Positions 60,452 through 64,000 of a stretch of DNA of 64,000 nt are shown here, piece by piece. The notes under the pieces were generated by a model. The model did not search any database. It saw only the letters and a list, made by a program, of their open reading frames with translations, and was not told the origin of the DNA. This DNA is from Dermatemys mawii. Lineage: Eukaryota; Chordata; Testudines; Dermatemydidae. The number at the start of each line of letters is the position of its first letter. Positions within the stretch are counted from its first letter, which is position 1. Made by a program: the position numbers and the translations under genes. The stretch covers positions 14,642,318-14,706,317 of the forward strand of contig ML677334.1 of the NCBI GenBank assembly GCA_007922305.1, read 5' to 3'.

Positions 60452-60777
60452 ATCTAGGGCAGGGGTAGGCAACCTATGGCACGGGTGCCGAAGGCGGCAC
60501 GAGAGCTGATTTTCAGTGGCACTCACACTGCCTGGGTCCTGGCCACTGGTCCAGGGGGCTCTGTATTTAATTTAACTTTAAATGAAGCTTCTTAAACATT
60601 TTAAAAACCTTATTTACTTTAATATATAACTAAACTATTGTTGTATGTATAGACTTCTAGAAAGAGACCTTCTAAAAACATTAAAATGTATTACCAGCAA
60701 GCGAAACCTTAAATTAGAGTGAATAAATGTAGACTCTGCACACCACTTCCAAAAGGTTGCCAACCCCTGATCTAGGG
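60452..60777 (+). mobile_element. hAT miniature element (copy 3) with 8-bp TSD
   Basis: The element 60460-60769 (310 bp) starts CAGGGGTAGGCAACC and ends GGTTGCCAACCCCTG and is flanked by ATCTAGGG at 60452-60459 and 60770-60777, a perfect 8-bp duplication. It is the same orientation as copy 1 (952-1262) and nearly identical along its length. Non-autonomous. Confidence 0.95.
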
Positions 60778-62691
60778 TTACTCTTGGTTAGCTACTCATG
60801 CTAAGGCTTTTGGGGCCTTATGCTTTGATTGCTTTAGCTAAGCTATTGTTCTACAGGCCTTGAGGTTTGTTGGCTCATTGCATCACTAGCTTAACTTATA
60901 CCTATGCTTCATGTAGAAAATACCTATATCTATAGACTACACCATCTCTGTAATTTCTGAAGCAAATTAAACTGATAAATGTTATCTAAAATCAATGGAG
61001 CTGCATTTGCTTACACCAAATCTGAATTTGGCCCATTGTACATGGGCTTGATCTAAAGACCACTGTAGCCAAAAAGAATCTTTGCTTGGACACACAATCT
61101 GAGGCAAAGCACATAAAAAAAAAACACAAAGTGGTTGTAAACCAGGGAGTTCTAGGGAGGAAAATAATATTGTTTTTATAAAATAATATATTTATACAGA
61201 TTCTCCCAAGGAATCTGTTTCAATACACTCACTTTAAAGGAAGAAAAAAATAACTGCATTTAGACATTTTCTGCTGAAATGCAACATGTCATCTTGCATC
61301 AGACATGACATGTAATGTAGTATTACATCTTTAACATAACACAGTTTGACTGACACTACTTGGCTTAAGAGGTCAAAATTGTTGTTAAATCAACCACAGT
61401 TTTCAGAAAAGAGCTGATTTCAGCTGTATATTCTTTTGTAAAGATTCTTCTATCAGAAAAGAGAAAAGAATTAGTGTGTAGTGACATGAATTTCTTTGAG
61501 TAACCAGAATATAATCTAGAATAACCCATGAAGAATTGATGTTTTTTTTTCCTATTTCCCATGAGTATAGGAGTGAAGAGTCTGCCGTATTATGATACTA
61601 ATGATTCTGAACTTTTACAATTTGCACTATTTTAAGACACTTTACTGGAGGCGATTGTTGCTGAAGTCTAAAATAGTCTGCTAAGGTTGAGCTTTAAAGT
61701 TTAAAAAACTGTTAAATCCCCATCTTTTTCTTTTACATAATTAGAGCAGTCATGCGGTAGCTAGGTATGCTGTTATCCTGTTAATTCAGGTTAGCAGAAA
61801 ACTGTCTCCAGTTATGCAATATTAGTTGCAAAGGTGGAGATTTTAATTTCTATTTGCTTCAATAAGGTGTGAATTTCAAAGCCTAATTAGAGCTGTTTTA
61901 AATACTAACATTAAGCATAGGCAGTTTTTCTCCTTTGGCGTTTTTTTACTATACTAATGCAGCATAAAGGTTGCAAATTTAAAATCAGTCATTGAGCTGT
62001 GTTGCACATATGCAGTATATTTAATTTCTGTTTTTCCAATAGAATATTTAACTAATAAATATATCAAAATACACAATGTGCGGCATAGCCCTATGATAAG
62101 CATTGATAGTTCCTTCATTTCGGATTTCAGTTGTTGCCCACTTTTTTATTTCATTAGAACTCTTGCAAAATTTGGTGTTTTCTCTTGGTCTCCACTCCTT
62201 TAGCTCTTTGATTACATGAGAATTTCTACTTTATTTGTTTAGTTAGTTAGTTATTTTCTAGTCCTCATAGCTGTGGAGCAAAACTTGACATCATTAACTT
62301 TTAAAGATTCAAAAACCAGAAAGCAAATGGGAAAAAGGAGGAGAATATTTAAATGAATCTCATGAATTTGGGTGGCTGGTATATGTGGAGATTTTTTACT
62401 CAAGGTGTTGGCAATACTGCATTTTTAGATTTTTGTGTTTGTAATTGTGTAATCTTAGTGCTGAATATATGTAGGTAGTTTGATTTTAATAATTTTCAGT
62501 GTTAGTGATGTCTTAGGGTAGTTCTAGTGGAGTAAGGACCCAGGCTGGGAAAGGCATGTTCTGGAGATGAATACATGGCTGTGCAGATGGCATCAACAAC
62601 ACAACTTTGGCTTCCTTCATCATGGGACAGCTGTCCTGAGAAGGAGGAGTGCTGCAAATAAATGGGGCCCACACAGATGAAAAAGTGGAAG
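60778..62691. other. Non-coding with an old repeat phrase
   Basis: At about 60988-61035 TCAATGGAGCTGCATTTGCT then TACACCAAATCTGAATTTGGCCC belongs to the same sauropsid phrase family as 24008-24070. The rest is AT-rich; no gene. Confidence 0.45.
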
Positions 62692-64000
62692 TACGCAGTC
62701 TTGTAGTTCTGTTGGTCACAGGATATTAGAGCTCTTCTTCAGGTCTGGGAAAGGTACTGAGAGTGTCCCAGCTAAATACAAGGTGGAATAGATTGTTTAA
62801 CATAAGTACTTAGAACATATTTCAAGGGACCACTTAAGTTGAAGTGGGCTGTTAAAATATCTCCACTTATTGGGGGACGGCAAAGGTGAAACCTTTTGGA
62901 GTGCGGGGAAGGTGGGAGAGACGGGAAGGGAGGTTAGTTGGTAATACATTGTTGTACTAAGTCAAATTTAGTGTCTCGCTTCAGTCTGATTTTTAGTGTC
63001 TAGCAAAGTTGTCAATTTAAGCTCCAAGGCTCATCTTCTGAAAATGTTGTGAAGGTTTCCTTTGACGATGACGATTGAGAGGTCAGATGTAGATATATGA
63101 ATTGCTTTGTGAAAAGCATTTGTTCACAGGTGATGCCATGTCTTTGTTTTTATCATTTTTCTGTGAGGGCTCATTCAAGTGCATAATGATTCTCTGGTTT
63201 CACCCACATAGTTCTAACTTGGGCATTTTAGGCACTGGATGAGATATACCTCATGTTGTGATAAGCATGCATAGTACTCAGGAATCTGAAAAGGTTGATC
63301 ATCCTAAACACATCTTCACTGCTTTCTTTGATTGTTCTGGCATAGTCTAGTGCTGCTTTGAATTGGTGTCCAGATTTGTGGGGAAGTTCTGATGATGATG
63401 AGTCTGGAGAGGTTTGGGGATTGTTTAAAAGTCTGAAGAGGTCGTTCAAAAAAAAAGATTTATCTCAGGATGGAGTTCCCATTGAGCATGGGAAGTAATT
63501 GTTTGATGCCCCACATGGGTTCCAATGTGGTGGAACAAGGTCACAACAAGGCATTATGGTTGGAGGCAGATCTATTTCTGTATTAAAGCTGGGTTTTTTT
63601 GTTTGGGGGGGGGGGGTTGGCGGGGGGTGGGGGGTTGTGTGCTATGTTCCATGATGCTTTTCTAGTGGAGAGTCCTTGTTTCTTGAAGGCAGTTTTGACT
63701 GTATCCCAGGCATTTGTCCTTGGAGCATGTGCTGTAGATAAAAAATGTGTGGTTGGTGTCATTATTGAATTTGTGAAGATAAGTGTGGCAGTCTATGGTT
63801 TTCTTGTGTATAGTTGTCTGAAGGGTTCCATTTTTGAAGCTGATAGTGGTGGCCAGGAAGCTGATGCTAGTATAGGGGTGTTAAAGAGAGAGAGATGGGT
63901 GGGTGGTTGTTGAAATTGTGGTGGAAAGCTATGAGGGAGTTTAAATAATCTGTCTAGCAGATGAGAATATATTTGATGTATCACAGGTATTTAATTGGTT
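62692..64000 (-). pseudogene. Penelope-like retroelement (RT C-terminus, GIY-YIG), partial
   Basis: On the minus strand, from the right edge: FPPQFQQPPTHLSLFN and an L-Y-x-KP block (about 63790-63960; the RT C-terminus region before the nuclease), NAFKxxG-like words, EPMWGIKQLLPMLNGNSILR (about 63480-63530), a linker with FKQSPNLSRLIIIRTSPQ (about 63375-63430), SSTRLCQNNQ (about 63330), CLSQHEVYLIQCLKCPS and NYVGETRESLC (about 63180-63265). The last two are the GIY-YIG nuclease core (here VYLI and YVGE). The 3' UTR TACCTTTCCCAGACCTGAAGAAGAGCTCTAATATCCTGTGACCAAC (reverse strand, 62692-62765) matches turtle copies I recognise. Multiple stops and shifts show that it is dead, and the 5' part lies outside the window. 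Confidence 0.85.
63605..63634 (+). repeat. G-run cluster, quadruplex-capable
   Basis: Runs of 12 G (63605-63616), GG, then 6 G and a further GG-GGGG group within 30 bases. It can form a G-quadruplex and is a likely polymorphic or error-prone site. It lies inside the Penelope-like element and adds length to its frame. Confidence 0.9.

Overview
The window looks like nuclear DNA of a reptile, most likely a hidden-necked (cryptodiran) turtle. The support is a tRNA-derived SINE of the tortoise PolIII/Cry I type (59861-60046), CR1 LINEs whose 3' tails I recognise from turtle genomes, several 8-bp-TSD hAT elements, and a Penelope-like retroelement. There are no operons, ribosome binding sites or dense reading frames. 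I found no intact host protein gene, rRNA, tRNA or CRISPR array. The window reads as a gene-poor, AT-rich intergenic or long-intron region built from layers of transposable elements. Nearly all long open frames are chance or lie inside repeats. Family names rest on remembered patterns, because no search was run.

Layout, left to right. 0-9 kb: a hAT miniature element with perfect 8-bp TSDs (944-1270), a CR1 tail, a decayed LINE reverse transcriptase (RT) on the minus strand (2690-3433), an LTR-like promoter module with three CCAAT boxes, a TATA box and a splice donor (6055-6869), and the first copy of a 0.66-kb TGTGAC...GTCACA repeat flanked by ATAT (7885-8553). 14-24 kb: a 1.57-kb GC-rich hAT relative (14170-15750), a second LTR-like block (17840-18421) and a CR1 on the minus strand (22575-23600). 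27.6-32.6 kb: a Tigger end abutting a LINE whose 5' part is inverted (27768-29590, a twin-priming signature), two small inverted-repeat elements and another RT remnant.

35.8-43.5 kb is the most interesting part. It holds the second ATAT-flanked copy, then a roughly 2.46-kb element (37282-39741) with diverged inverted ends. That element surrounds a broken gene of about 535 codons, with zinc-finger-like cysteines and a set of acidic residues that could be a DDE-type transposase core. It is followed by a second hAT type and a LINE RT interrupted by a Tigger miniature element. At 46.8-48.5 kb lies a second broken zinc-finger-like gene of an unnamed, repeat-like protein family. 53.8-64 kb carries a CR1 tail, a hAT end, a Tigger element with intact TIRs and TA duplication, the Cry I SINE, a third copy of the first hAT family, and a Penelope-like element (RT C-terminus plus GIY-YIG nuclease, minus strand) that runs off the right edge.

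The elements do not form a pathway. They record successive insertions (Tigger next to or into LINEs, hAT after CR1) and decay. The two broken genes at 37-39 kb and 47-48 kb are the best candidates for poorly described mobile-gene families.
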